The notes below the pieces were generated by a model. That model saw only the letters and a list, made by a program, of their open reading frames with translations, was not told the DNA's origin and made no database searches. Positions 35,553-46,012 of a stretch of DNA of 64,000 bases are shown here, piece by piece. This stretch comes from Unio delphinus (Eukaryota > Mollusca > Bivalvia > Unionida > Unionidae). The stretch covers positions 12,058,501-12,122,500 of the forward strand of contig JAQISU010000179.1 of assembly GCA_029339505.1 (NCBI GenBank), given 5' to 3'. A program made the position numbers and the translations under genes. Every line of letters begins with the position of its first letter. The stretch's first letter is position 1.

Positions 35553-36284
35553 ATGGCTCACTCTGCTATTTCTACTCCTCCTTCCTCCTCCACATTCAAA
35601 GTCATTGACGAACACTTAGATCATGATAGTTGGAAAGCCTTGTATCTTCGTCATCCTTTTAACATGTTAATTGCTGGACCGAGCGGTTCAGGCAAAACCG
35701 AATTTGTCAAACGTTTGATCGAACATAAACATCATTTGATCGATCGTCCACCTCAACGTATCGTGTGGTGTTACAAAGAGTGGCAATCGTCATACAGTCT
35801 CTTGCAAGAAAGTCAAGGTGATTTCATTGTGTTTGTGGAAGGCATTCCTAAAGAAGACGAGGGGATCGTGTCTGACCCTAGTCAAACTCATTGGGTTATT
35901 TTTGACGACATGTTAGGAGAAGACGAAGAAGAAATTAAACTGTGGTTTACACGTAAAAGGCATCATCGTAACGCCAGTGTCATTTACATTACACAAAATT
36001 TATTTCAACAAAGTAAAGCCCATCGTACCATTAGTCTCAATGCTCATTATGTGGTCTTGTTTAAAAGTCCTCGAGATAAATCACAAGTGCAAGTTTTAGC
36101 CAAACAGTTAGGAACACCTTGGCTGACTCATGCGTACGAAGATGCCACTCAAATGCCACACGCTTATTTACTCGTGCATTTAAAACCCACTACCCCTGAT
36201 TATTTGCGATTTCGTACCAATTTGTTTCACGACTGGTGTCAAGACAAAGGACCTGTCGTGTACACGTCCTCGTCGTCAACATAA
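35553..36284 (+). CDS. FtsK/HerA-like genome-packaging ATPase (243 aa)
   Basis: Walker A is GPSGSGKT at residues 42-49 and Walker B is WVIFDD at 114-119. A sensor-like VIYITQN follows at about 143-149. Size and motif spacing fit the A32-type ATPases of Polintons, adintoviruses and poxviruses, which pump DNA into the capsid. The frame is complete. It has its own TATA box and precedes the cluster of core-like genes, in keeping with late expression. Intact ATPase beside broken polymerase and integrase shows that decay is uneven. Confidence 0.9.
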   Translation: MAHSAISTPPSSSTFKVIDEHLDHDSWKALYLRHPFNMLIAGPSGSGKTEFVKRLIEHKHHLIDRPPQRIVWCYKEWQSSYSLLQESQGDFIVFVEGIPKEDEGIVSDPSQTHWVIFDDMLGEDEEEIKLWFTRKRHHRNASVIYITQNLFQQSKAHRTISLNAHYVVLFKSPRDKSQVQVLAKQLGTPWLTHAYEDATQMPHAYLLVHLKPTTPDYLRFRTNLFHDWCQDKGPVVYTSSSST

Positions 36285-36306
36285 CCATATGAATCACTAA
36301 AAAATC

Positions 36307-36314
36307 TATAAAAA
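36307..36314 (+). promoter_or_regulatory. TATAAAAA box
   Basis: The box lies 46 nt before the ATG of the next gene. Confidence 0.55.
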
Positions 36315-36352
36315 CCTTGGGTTACTTTAACCTTGTCTCATACATCGTCAAC

Positions 36353-37246
36353 ATGACATCCCTTCAGTCTCATCTTCCCATCAAATTGATTCGTGCATTG
36401 TACGGCATCAGTCGCGAAAAAAATCCACAAAGACGTGCTCACGTCTTAGATGCCAGTCTCATAGAAGTCTTACGATGGTTTACGGTGACAGCACGTCAAA
36501 TACTGCAAGGCATCATTCACATTCCACATCAAACCAAGCGCTTTTTTGACTGAAACAAAGTAGCCTTGACGCAACTGGCCGATCCTCGCATCGACACTCA
36601 AACCAAAAAGCAAATCATATTGAAATCTGGAGGTAGCGGTTCTCTAGGAGGTGTCATCATTCGTTCCCTTTTAAAATGGGATCCCAATGCTCCCAAAGTT
36701 CACCCCAAGAAAAAAAAAGCCAAACGAACCCCAAAGAAAAAGAACAAGAGTACCAAGACCAAAGCACAGAAAAAGAAAAGTCCACAGAAAAATGCGGTCC
36801 CTCGCAAAAGAGGCACTTCAGCCAGGACGCAACCTTACCTTCGTCAACCACAACCTGTAAGAAAAGATCTACAAGGACGTTTGGTAGGGACTACGTTGCC
36901 AGTAACCTCAGGGGTTTCCACTTCTCCGTTGCGGGTGATGCCAGCCAAAGCCAATTTGACACACGTTTTTCCTAATTTGATGAAACATTGGAAATCTACG
37001 TCTCCCAAAACGTCTCCTTCACCGGTGACACCCTCGTCCACATTAGCGGCAGTAGCAGCTGCTCACAAAGTACCTGCCCCTAAAGTCAAAGTCCAAGAAA
37101 GATCTGGCATGTTAAAGAGTTTACTAGATTTGTCCAAACAAGAACTGTCCCGATTGAATCCGTTACGAACTCCTTCACGACGTGTGTTACCTGCCATGAA
37201 GTTGATACGACGCAAAGATAATCAGTGGCGTCGCATTCCAGTATAA
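36353..37246 (+). pseudogene. basic core-like protein with in-frame stop
   Basis: The frame runs from 36,353 to 36,553, meets TGA at 36,551-36,553 and continues open in the same frame to 37,246. This indicates one gene of about 297 codons interrupted by a single nonsense codon. The front part is helical (LPIKLIRALYG). The middle has SGGSGSLGG and then a very Lys-rich block (KKKKAKRTPKKKNK). The rear is rich in Pro, Ser and Lys. The helical region followed by a GG motif resembles the intact 142-aa protein at 37.6 kb, so the two may be paralogous DNA-condensing virion proteins. The function is inferred. Confidence 0.6.
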
Positions 37247-37249
37247 AAA
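37242..37249 (+). promoter_or_regulatory. TATAAAAA box
   Basis: The box overlaps the end of the preceding frame and lies 66 nt before the next ATG. Confidence 0.55.
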
Positions 37250-37307
37250 TGACTTGAGGATCACAACAGGGATCAATATTTTCTGTACCACTGCTGAACA
37301 CTCAAGA

Positions 37308-37529
37308 ATGCCTCCTCAAAAACGTACACACTACTACCCTCGACGTTCTGCTACCCAAAAAGGAAAAGGAAAAAGACAATTTTGTCATCCCACCAAAAGC
37401 TTAAAAACCAAACATCGACGTCCTTCCCTCCAAAGGCATAGTCCTTTAAAGAAAAAGCAAAGTCACCAAAAAGGAGGATCCTTTGACAATTTTGGGAAAC
37501 ACATTGTTACCTTTTTGACGAAGCAGTAG
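37308..37529 (+). CDS. very basic small protein, core/pX-like (73 aa)
   Basis: It is almost entirely Lys, Arg, His, Ser and Pro, with KGGSFDNFG near the C-terminus. Composition and size recall adenovirus core peptides that condense DNA. The GG could be a site for an adenain-like protease, but no such protease is left in this element. It is clearly a separate gene, with its own TATA box and the following gene's box just after its stop. Confidence 0.55.
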   Translation: MPPQKRTHYYPRRSATQKGKGKRQFCHPTKSLKTKHRRPSLQRHSPLKKKQSHQKGGSFDNFGKHIVTFLTKQ

Positions 37530-37540
37530 TTCCCAAAAAA

Positions 37541-37550
37541 GATAAAAGGG
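37541..37550 (+). promoter_or_regulatory. GATAAAAGGG box
   Basis: The box lies 62 nt before the ATG at 37,603. An almost identical GATAAAAGG box precedes the gene at 38,096. Confidence 0.55.
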
Positions 37551-37602
37551 TGTGTGTTCCAAGTCATTGACACTAGTGATCTTGTGAAACGAACAAGCAA
37601 AG

Positions 37603-38031
37603 ATGTCACCTCGCAGAAAACATTCTTATTCACCCCACAAAGGAAAGAAAAGGAAAGGACTACCTCCTCGTTTAGCCAAACACGGAGACGTGTTGTCCGT
37701 CCTGTCCAAAGCCTCACCACCCATGCGAAAACAAATCATTAAAACAGCCTCCAAAGATGTCATCGATACCGTGTGCGAATGTTGTTTGAATGTCTTGAAA
37801 GGCACGATACCTTTGTCTCCACACCAGAAAAAATGCTTAGCCAAACATCGACACGTTCTTCGTCAAATGGTTCAAAAGAAAATACCTATTCGTCAAAAGA
37901 CAAAGATGTTGGTGCAACGCGGAGGATTTTTTCCCTTTCTTATTCCTTTGTTGACAGGATTAGCAAAAGCCGGCGCAAGTTTATTGCCAGGTATGATGCA
38001 AGGGTTAGCACGAAGAGTCCCTCAAAGTTGA
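37603..38031 (+). CDS. pX/minor-core-like protein with RGG-F hydrophobic end (142 aa)
   Basis: The layout is a basic N-terminus (RRKHSYSPHKGKKRK), a helical domain around residues 28-100 (DVIDTVCECCLNVLKG; QKKCLAKHRHVLR), then LVQRGGFFPFLIPLL and a Gly/Ala-rich amphipathic tail. This arrangement recurs in Polinton-type elements. The GG-plus-hydrophobic tail resembles adenovirus minor core or membrane-lytic peptides released by the viral protease. The frame is intact. A role in packing or releasing the genome is likely but inferred. Confidence 0.65.
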   Translation: MSPRRKHSYSPHKGKKRKGLPPRLAKHGDVLSVLSKASPPMRKQIIKTASKDVIDTVCECCLNVLKGTIPLSPHQKKCLAKHRHVLRQMVQKKIPIRQKTKMLVQRGGFFPFLIPLLTGLAKAGASLLPGMMQGLARRVPQS

Positions 38032-38041
38032 TCCTTCCAGA

Positions 38042-38050
38042 AGATAAAAG
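38042..38050 (+). promoter_or_regulatory. GATAAAAGG box
   Basis: The box lies 54 nt before the ATG at 38,096. Confidence 0.55.
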
Positions 38051-38095
38051 GGATCTATGGGGCACTATCATCTCAGACATAACCTTTGAAAGCCT

Positions 38096-38785
38096 ATGGA
38101 AGGACGAAAACTGACTTTGGTTCCTTACAAACGATGGATGGAATACCATCGTTGGCAAGAACAACGTACCCCTCATTTACCGCCCAATCCGGATTTGAAC
38201 GAGATGTCCCAATTACAACACGAATTGCAATCCTTGATGCATCGTCACGATTTATCCGAAACCGAAAAATCGCAAAACTACGGTCAACTCTTGAAACGTC
38301 TACAACTCTTTCATCGAAAAGCTGTGGAGCAAACAGCTCAACCCACTTTGTCCGATTTGAAGGCTCTAATGAATAACCCGTTACCCTCACCCTCTACAGC
38401 GGTTAAAACAGACGTCACCCCACCATTACCCAAGGAAGAAGATGAACTCCATGATCTCTTTCAAACACCCACTACCACTCCCCTTCCGAGTAAGATTGCC
38501 ACTTCCTTGTTGACCCCTTCCCCCACTCCCCAACGAGAAGAACTCAAAACCTGGGTTAAAAAGATGATGGCCACTCCTTCTTCGACAGAAGTGAAACAGA
38601 AAGAAAGGAAACCAGAAGTGAAAAAAGAAAAGTAGACCAAAGAAGCTATCTCATTACTTCCACTACCACCACCAATACCCTCGACGTCAACTCCTGTGGC
38701 ACATCGGACACGTAAAACCGTTTCCAAACAACCCCCATTTCGTCCCACCCAAAGCAATATCCTCGAAGAGTGGGTCACTTATTAA
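38096..38785 (+). pseudogene. virion-associated-type protein with in-frame TAG
   Basis: The first 179 codons are open to TAG at 38,633-38,635. The same frame then continues for 49 codons with coding-like sequence (Pro-rich, then RKTVSKQPPFRP and a LEEWVTY end) to TAA at 38,783-38,785. I therefore read it as one gene with a late nonsense codon. The start (KLTLVPYKRW), charged helical middle, long Pro/Ser/Thr-rich linker and Trp-containing end occur in uncharacterised Polinton proteins. The biochemical function is unknown. If the TAG is read as the true end, the product is 179 aa. Confidence 0.5.
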
Positions 38786-38792
38786 TTAAACC

Positions 38793-39570
38793 ATGGAGAA
38801 GGTATTAGCCAGCATTTACTACGATCCAGCTCACCCTGCAGGTTACGGAGGCATTCAGAAATTGTATCGTGCTGCCAAAACTCGCCTGAAAAAGCTTCGT
38901 TTACCTGAAGTACAACGATGGTTACAAGAACAAGTGACGTACACTTTACACAAACCCATTGACTGTTTTTGAGCGCTTGTTTGGTACGTCTCGGACGTTG
39001 GTTGTCCCTAAGAAAGGTGGAGAAGTGTTAACCTGGGGAGATTGGGTACGCATTGGCAAAACCAAACGCACTTTCGACAAAGGTTACTTACCCAACTGGA
39101 CCACTGAATTGTTTCGTGTTACTGGACGAGTGCGTGATCGTCATCCTACCGTCTATAAATTGGAAGACATGAACGGAGAAGTCTTAAAAGGAACGTTTTA
39201 CTTGCCTGAGTTACAACGTGTCACCAAAAAAGAAGACGACGTGTACGACATTGAAAGCATTCTCGAACGAAGAACCCGTAAAGTAGGAAAACGTCGTGTC
39301 AAAGAAGTCAAAGTACGTTGGAAAAGATATCCTCCTAGTTTTGATTCTTGGATTGACGCATCGCAAGTCATCGACTATAATTGTTACAGTTACGTTAAAA
39401 ATCCAAATCATACACACTCAGAATTTCCTTTTCTTTTGCCTTCATTAGGATTTTATTTGCTTTACAAAAACAGATATATTGTATATCTTAAGAGATTTTC
39501 ATGGATTTACACCGGGAATCGTTGGTTGTCTGCAAGTTGCCATTTTTCGCCTTCATGCTTCGGGAGGTAG
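38793..39570 (+). pseudogene. Maverick-type integrase, catalytic core deleted
   Basis: A 59-codon frame (38,793-38,972) matches the integrase N-terminal domain: YYDPAHPAGYGG, then a helix-turn-helix-like LPEVQRWLQEQ and YTLHKP. In another frame from about 38,960 come the C-terminal SH3-like part (WGDWVRI; FDKGYLPNW) and a chromodomain (DIESILERR; VKVRWKRYP; DSWIDASQVIDY). The whole DDE core of roughly 150 residues that should lie between them is absent. The junction falls near 38,955-38,975. The tail after about 39,400 is probably read-through into flanking DNA. The copy cannot encode an active integrase, so any mobility would need help in trans. Confidence 0.8.
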
Positions 39571-39614
39571 GTTTGTGATAAATCTTACTAATCTGTCGGA
39601 AAGTTAAACGTCAA

Positions 39615-40495
39615 CAACATGCTTGAATGCCAATTTTGATTAATTGACCAAATAAAAAGGATGATGTAACGTTTTGTCCTTCAGTAAATATATTGCAATA
39701 TTGTTCGTACAGTTAAACTGTTGGGTTGACATTTTTAGTTTCTTATTATTTGGATAAGTTCTAAAATGAAAATTGTAATTTGACTGTACAGTGACATAAC
39801 CTATATTGTAATTTGACTGAACAATGACTTAACATTAACTATAATTTTACGGGACAGTGGCATAACTTTAATTGTTGTTTGACTGACAGTGTCTTAATAT
39901 TGACTGTTATTTTACTCGATCGTGGCATAACTTTAATTGTGTGGACATTGAATTAACATTAACTGTAATTTGATTGGACAGTGGCATAACTTTAATTGTA
40001 GTTTGTGTGGACATTGAATTAACATTAACTGTAATTTGATTGGACAGTGGCATAACTTTAATTGTAGTTTGAGTAGACGTTGAATTATCATTAACTGTAC
40101 TTTGATTGGACAGTGACATAGCTTTAATTGTACTTTGACTTAACAGTGACATAACATTAACTGTAATTTTACGGGAGAGTGGCATAACTTTAATTGTAGT
40201 TTGACTGGACAGTGTCTCAACATGAACTGTAATTGAACAGTGGCATAACTTTAATTGTACTTTGACTGAAAAGTAACTTAACATTAAATGTAATTTGACT
40301 GGACAGTGAATCAACATTAACTGTAATTTGACTGGACAGTGGCATAGTTTTAAATGTAATATGACTGGACAGTGGCATAACTTTAAATGTAATTTGACTG
40401 GACAGTGAACCAACATTAACTGTAATTTGACTGGACACTGGCATAACTTTAAATGTAATTTGACTGGACAGTGACTTAAGATTAATTCCTAAATG
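39615..40495. repeat. about 33-bp minisatellite
   Basis: Units contain TGTAATTTGACTGGACAGTG alternating with CATAACTTTAAT or AACATTAAC. The alternation gives a higher-order unit of about 66 bp. The array starts just outside element A. Confidence 0.88.
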
Positions 40496-41014
40496 ATGTT
40501 TAAGTTATAAATGCTTTATCAAGCTAGGAAAATGTCAAAATTACTTTGTATGAAATAAAATCAAGGGATCTTAATCTAAAACATTCAAGAGCTGACACCA
40601 CCCTTTGCAACGTGTACTTTATAAATAATTAAAATACATGAAGAAAGACTTATGCATTTATGGGTGACGTAAGCAAATATATTTTTCTAATTTTGTAAAT
40701 TAGTTTCGACTTCATCTTTTTTTTGTTGTTGTTGTCTAGATGAAAATCGGTCATACCACATACAAAAGATTATTTGGCATGCAAAATGCTCGTACCATTC
40801 AAATTGGCAGTAATTCTTACATAACTATCCGAAAACATGCTGATTAGTAATGAGTATAGCCCTTCATAGATTTTATTGCCAGAGATGTGAAAAGCACACA
40901 GCAACACTGAGGGTCTCCAAGATTCCATGAGAGTAGTTAACTTTAATTAAGGTCCATATATTGAAAAGAAATAAGCCACTAGACAATGGGAAGTCACCAG
41001 AAATATGCTAATAT

Positions 41015-41015
<1 letters not shown>
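40496..41015. other. non-coding, no clear feature
   Basis: This is AT-rich sequence without a supported gene. Confidence 0.5.

Positions 41016-41018
<3 letters not shown>

Positions 41019-41103
<85 letters not shown>
41019..41103. repeat. (CT)n(CA)n microsatellite
   Basis: A CT run of about 68 bp passes directly into a CA run. Confidence 0.96.
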
Positions 41104-41574
41104 GGACATCTCTGATTACCTTTTACACCAAACCCACTATATGCAGGTCATGATACAAAATTAAGATCAATCAATGCATGTGAGGTTAAACTCTAAAACA
41201 CTTGTTTCTGGGATTCCATCAAAGACATTTATCTGCCGATCTTGAATGCACTTCTTGATTCTAATATGTCAGGGTTTAGAAAACTACAAAACAACGATAT
41301 GTATATGTTTTTGCAGCCGTGCAAATAAAAACATGTTCTTCAATTTGGCAAGCACGGTTCGTTTTGCTGAAACAAGTGCACCGAATGAACTGACGATTTT
41401 ATTAAAAATGTGTGGATGTACTAAAAATGCAAGTCCTAATTAAAGGCTGTAAGTTAGCCATGAACCTTTGCCACTTATCAAATACCTCAACGTCATTTTT
41501 GATAGCCTAGTCGAATGTCTGATTACTCAATCCTTTGCTGCCTTCACTTCTTGTTTATTGAACGAACCATCTTC

Positions 41575-41735
41575 CTCGATGTCCTATTGCATCTATCATC
41601 TTCCTCGATGTCCCATTGCACCTATCATCTTCCTCGATGTCCCATTGCACCTATCGTCTTCCTCGATGTCCTATTGCACCTATCGTCTATTTCGATGTCC
41701 TATTGCACCTATCGTCTATTTCGATGTCCTTTACA
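41575..41735. repeat. 27-bp minisatellite
   Basis: Six units contain TCGATGTCCTATTGCACC(T) followed by ATCGTCT. Period 27 keeps frames open, but nothing else suggests coding. Confidence 0.88.
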
Positions 41736-42049
41736 ATCTGGTCGATAAAACTAGTTGGTTTTAGTCTACTTGTGTTTGAACGTTAAATGCTGGTGTTGAT
41801 TATAGGTCGTGAACCCAAAAGAATGAAAATGGATTTCGCGTTACAATCTTAACCAATTCCAGTTGAAACTCACTGGCAATAATATACGCGTCAACTGCAA
41901 TTTTAAGATTTTTGCAGTTATATTTGGTGACAGTATCAACAAATTTAATAAATAAGAGACATCAACTTTCCATATCCGACATGGCTTTCAGCGTTGTGTA
42001 GTACATACTATGTGGGTTGGTGTTATAGTCTTTACTTCTCTATTCGATA

Positions 42050-43065
42050 AGCTGAGAGCTAATTGTTAATTATTCCAAATATTGGTGCCCTCACAAATCA
42101 TTTATACCAAAACCACGTCTACATGGTTCGAGTTTCGTTGGACAACTGAACACTCGTGTCATTGATACTAAACCAGGAATCCATCGTTATACTCTCATCC
42201 GACAACTGGACACTCAATTGTCATTAATACCAAACTAAGAATACATCGTTATAGTCTCTTTTGACAGCGAACACGCTGATGGCATTTATACCAAGCCAAG
42301 TTTCCCTCCTTACATCCATTTGACAACTGGGCACTACCATACCATTGATGCCAAGCAAGGTTAACGTCGTCATTGTCTCATTTGATATCTGGGCACTCAC
42401 ATATCATTGATGCCAAGCCAGGTTTCTATAATCATTGTCTCATTTGACTTCTGGGCACTCAAATGTCATTGATGCCAAACCAGGTTTACATCATCGATGT
42501 CTCATTTGACATCCGGGCACTCCAGTGTCATTGATTTCAAACCAGGTATCCGTTGTCATAGTCTCATTTCACAGCCGGGTACAGGTGTTGTCAATACTAA
42601 GCCAGATATTTGTCGTCGGTTTCATTTGACGATTGGCACCGATATTATTGATACCAATCCAGGTATCTGTTGTCCTAATTTCATTTGACAGTTAGGCACT
42701 TGTGTCACTTATACCAAACCAAATATCGTTCTTTATAGTCTACTTTGACAACTGGGTACTCGTGTCATGTCGTTGACACCAAACCGGTAATCCATCATTG
42801 TGTAATTTGACAACTAGGTTTTCGTGTCATGTCGTTGACACCAAACCAGTAAGCCATTGGTATAGTCTCATTTGACAACTGGGTACTAGTGTCATGTCGT
42901 TGACACAAAACCAGTAAGCCATTGTCAAAGTCTCATTTGACAACTGGGTACTAGTGTCATGTCGTTGACACCAAACCAGTAAGCCATCATTATAGTCTCA
43001 TTTGACAGTTGGAGACTTCTATCACCAATACCAAACCAGGAATTCATTGCTATATTCTTTTGTTA
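42050..43065. repeat. degenerate tandem repeat, about 60 bp
   Basis: TCTCATTTGACAACTGGGCA and GTCATTGATACCAAACCAGG recur throughout at about 60-bp spacing. The best-conserved units (about 58-60 bp, with GTGTCATGTCGTTGACAC) lie at 42,750-42,990. Each such unit holds a TGTCGTTGACA near-palindrome. Confidence 0.82.
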
Positions 43066-43446
43066 ACAACTGAACAGTTTTATAAGACTAAATGCATCCT
43101 TTCACAAATATGAGAGAACGATAGTACTTCTGTACAGGAACTTTACTGTGTACTCAAAACTGTGTGATGACGTCTTAAACCTATTTTAAGATCACGCCGT
43201 CAAGTACATCGTAGCAACCTCCAATAAAAAAGGAAAACATAATTCATCTCAGAACTGGAAAGGGTTTATTAATACATACAAACGATTTTCCTATTTCTTT
43301 GCTAAATTTTAATCGTACAGAACAATGTCTGTGACGAGATTTGCTGAAGACTATTTCCATCTTTTTTAAAAGATTCTATCTTGACAACAAAAAAGTATCG
43401 TCGCTTAGACGCCATTTGGCCAATCATTTGCCTATAACCACGCCCA

Positions 43447-43560
43447 ATATTTCTATGTAATATGCGATAGATGAATATAAAAGATTATTTAGTATCAGGC
43501 TCTATATATCTATGTAATATGCGATAGATGAATATAAAAGATCATTTAGTATCAGGCCTG
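43447..43560. repeat. two-copy tandem duplication, about 57 bp
   Basis: TCTATGTAATATGCGATAGA followed by TGAATATAAAAGAT occurs twice with a single-base difference, suggesting a recent duplication. Confidence 0.88.
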
Positions 43561-43917
43561 ACTAGACTGCATACTAGAAAATTAATTCACAAAAAGTCGA
43601 CGTGGCGAGGTTCTGCTCAAGTACAATTTGTATTTTGAATTCTCAACGGGATTACGTTTACGGATGACAGATATTGAATCCAAGTTAACGCAGCTTACCT
43701 TCTGAACACGGTGTATATAAATTGTGAAAGTTATTCAATTAATGATGTTTCTAAAAAACAGTATGCCGAAGTATCTCGCAGGGTACAACGGTTAAAGACA
43801 AAGATAATGAAAGTAAATGAGATCCGTTGATAACCTTGACGGATGTAAAACAAAAAAATACGGACATATGAACAGCCGCAACGTGAATTTTTAATTTGTA
43901 ACGTAGGTTTAACCATT

Positions 43918-44208
43918 TATCAGTCATATCGCTACGATGTCTGCAGTGAGGCAGTCTATAGTGATGTCTAGCACTGGGGCATCATGCCGCAGACATGTAT
44001 CATGATGTCCCACCCAGTCACATTATCCTGACACCAGGCCGACCAGTCCTAACACTAACCTCTTAATGCTGAGCGTCAAGCGAGGCAGCTGCTAGTACCA
44101 TTTTTGTAAGTATTTTTGGTATGACTCGGCGGGGGATCGAACCCTGACCTCCCGCTTTAGCGGCGGACGCTCTAACCAATAGGCCACCGGAGCGGTTAGA
44201 AGAACGTG
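43918..44208 (-). mobile_element. SINE family 2 copy with well-kept tRNA head
   Basis: On the minus strand the head begins CTCCGGTGGCCTATTGGTTA. It includes a box-B-like GGTTCGATCC and then the family body. It is the best-preserved tRNA-like head of this family in the window and could still carry Pol III promoter elements. The attached body shows it is a SINE and not a tRNA gene. Confidence 0.82.
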
Positions 44209-44719
44209 CTGTAGTTCTCAGAATTACTCAGTTCGCACTTTGGCAAGTCTAATTGGTTCAAATTCTTTAGCTTCCAGTATGGATAATGCTTAGTCATCTG
44301 GAGCTGCGAGAGGTTCCCAAGACTCAGGGGTCATTGTTGATTTGTTTCAAGGATGACATAAGGGAAAACTTAAAACATTTATTCTAAAAAATCTGAGATC
44401 GCGTTCTCTCCTTCAGCTCGCAGTACAATATCTTCTTCTGGCATTCTCATGATGATGCCTTCCAATGTGAACTATGAGTTCATCAGTAGAGTGCGGATGC
44501 TTGAAATGCCTGCCGGTGTGAATATGCCAGTGTCTGGAACCTTGTTATGCCATCTCACCCTCATCACTTTCCACAGGCACCCCGTGTAAACATCGTTCAA
44601 CTTCTTGGCATGGCATCAATAGATAGTTCAGGTTTTCCAAACACACAGGAAAGTCCCTAACATATTCGCTTTGTAGCCATTCAGTTTTGTTTGTTTAATA
44701 ATATCACCGCGGTCCCAAC

Positions 44720-45100
44720 TAAGAGACTGCGAGTATGTGGTCAATCCAGCACTCTAAACTTCTCACAATCTTTGTAATTCCGACATTTGACTGTTACGTC
44801 TTCTGACCATGACGTAGTCAATAAGATGCCAGTGCTTGGAGCCTGGGTGCATCCAATACATCTTATTGTGGTTTACCATGCGAAAGACTGTGTTGGTGAT
44901 TAGGAAGTTGTGTTCAAAGCATTTCTTCAGTAGAAAACCGTTGCTGTTGCATTTGTCAAAGGCATCTTTAACAGTAACACCTGGTCATCTGTGTCAACTC
45001 TTGCAATGAAGTCACCAAGAATGATCAGTCCAGGTCTTCATACAATTTGTCCTGGATTCTCTTCAGGATTTGTCATGTTGGTGCATATACGTTGGTGATA
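44720..45100 (-). pseudogene. non-LTR retrotransposon endonuclease fragment
   Basis: Translating the minus strand around 44,770-44,915 gives FLITNTVFRMVNHNKMYWMH followed by PGSKHWHLIDYVMV. This is the C-terminal signature of the apurinic-type endonuclease of LINEs (also found in craniofacial-development-protein-2-like copies). Upstream pieces (ITNVYAPT-like and GDF-region equivalents) are out of frame with stops. It is a short dead fragment with no reverse transcriptase nearby. Confidence 0.7.
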
Positions 45101-45385
45101 GTTGCATAATTGTTTTCCAGACAGTGGTAGACTCAGTTACATGTCAACAGTTGCAGGAAATACTGTCTATTGTTACTTGCGTTATCAGGCATATCTTGAC
45201 CTTCTATTCCAGCACAAGATAGGCTATACATGTCGGCAGTGGCGGCGCGAAAGGTGCTTGGTACTGAAAGGATCGAATTGTCCTTGAGCACCGGGCGAAG
45301 GGGATGCCAAGCGAAGCTTTTCATAGTATTTCACCTTCACCGTAGACGTAGTGTAACCGGGGCATTTCTTTACAAAACGTGTAGG

Positions 45386-45645
45386 GGGCCCCGAGTGGCC
45401 GAGTGGTCTAAAGCTCTCTCCGTTACGGATCACTGCCATCTCACCTCTGCCTGTGTTTGCTTGGGCTCCAGTCTCGGATAAGGCCAATGTGGGTGTGCGA
45501 TAAAGCTTGCCAATAGCTTCTCGCGGGTCGGTGGTTCTTTCAGGGGGGTTTCCCGGGTTCTTCCTCCACCAATAATACTGGCCGCCTTGTATAGCCTATC
45601 GTGTGCTGAAAAATGGCGTTAAACCCTAAAACAACAACAACAAAA
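45386..45645 (+). mobile_element. SINE family 1, full-length copy
   Basis: The tRNA-like head (GAGTGGCCGAGTGGTCTAAA), the body (TCGGTGGTTCTTTCAGGG; TTCTTCCTCCACCA) and the conserved 3' end (GTGCTGAAAAATGGCGTTAA) are all present, followed by an (AAC)n tail. Confidence 0.88.
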
Positions 45646-45844
45646 CGTGTATTTATGAGCTGGAAAAGAGTATGGAATGGAGTTGGCATCTGACAAAAGG
45701 AAACTTGCTCTCTGGAGCAAAGTAGGAACGCCACTAAAGAATATTGTATGAGGGCGCCTCGGTAGGGATGCTTCCAAAGAACATTTCCCCCAGGCGCCTT
45801 GAATTCTATCGCTGCCAAAGTGTGTCGGTCAGTATATCATTTGG

Positions 45845-46012
45845 TCAAGAAAGAAACTGGACTACCACAGGAAGAGCCCCTGACCCACGGGATGTTACTG
45901 GCAAGCTTTCTCACATATCCACGTTGATTGAGCCGAGACTCGAACCAACCCGGACAGAGGTGAATGTGATCTGTAAAGTCTTGAGCGCCTCTGACCACTT
46001 GACCCCCCTAAA
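45845..46012 (-). mobile_element. SINE family 1, degenerate fragment
   Basis: GGCAAGCTTTCTCACAT and flanking pieces align in order with the minus-strand copy at 46.9-47.1 kb, with heavy divergence. Confidence 0.6.

Larger units (their letters stand above)
27535..39570. mobile_element. element A: decayed Polinton/Maverick (adintovirus-like)
   Basis: The gene set identifies the element: protein-primed-type DNA polymerase B, FtsK/HerA-like packaging ATPase, basic core-like proteins with GG motifs, and a Maverick-style integrase remnant with a chromodomain. The DNA is visibly richer in G+C and in open frames than its flanks. I could not find terminal inverted repeats, a major capsid gene or an adenain-like protease, so the copy is probably truncated or internally deleted. 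The borders given are those of the recognisable genes and signals. Confidence 0.8.

Noticed and set aside
44110..44208. Functional tRNA genes at 8.7, 19.2, 44.1 and 45.4 kb
   Set aside because: The tRNA-like heads are diverged and always followed by the same non-tRNA bodies, as in SINEs.
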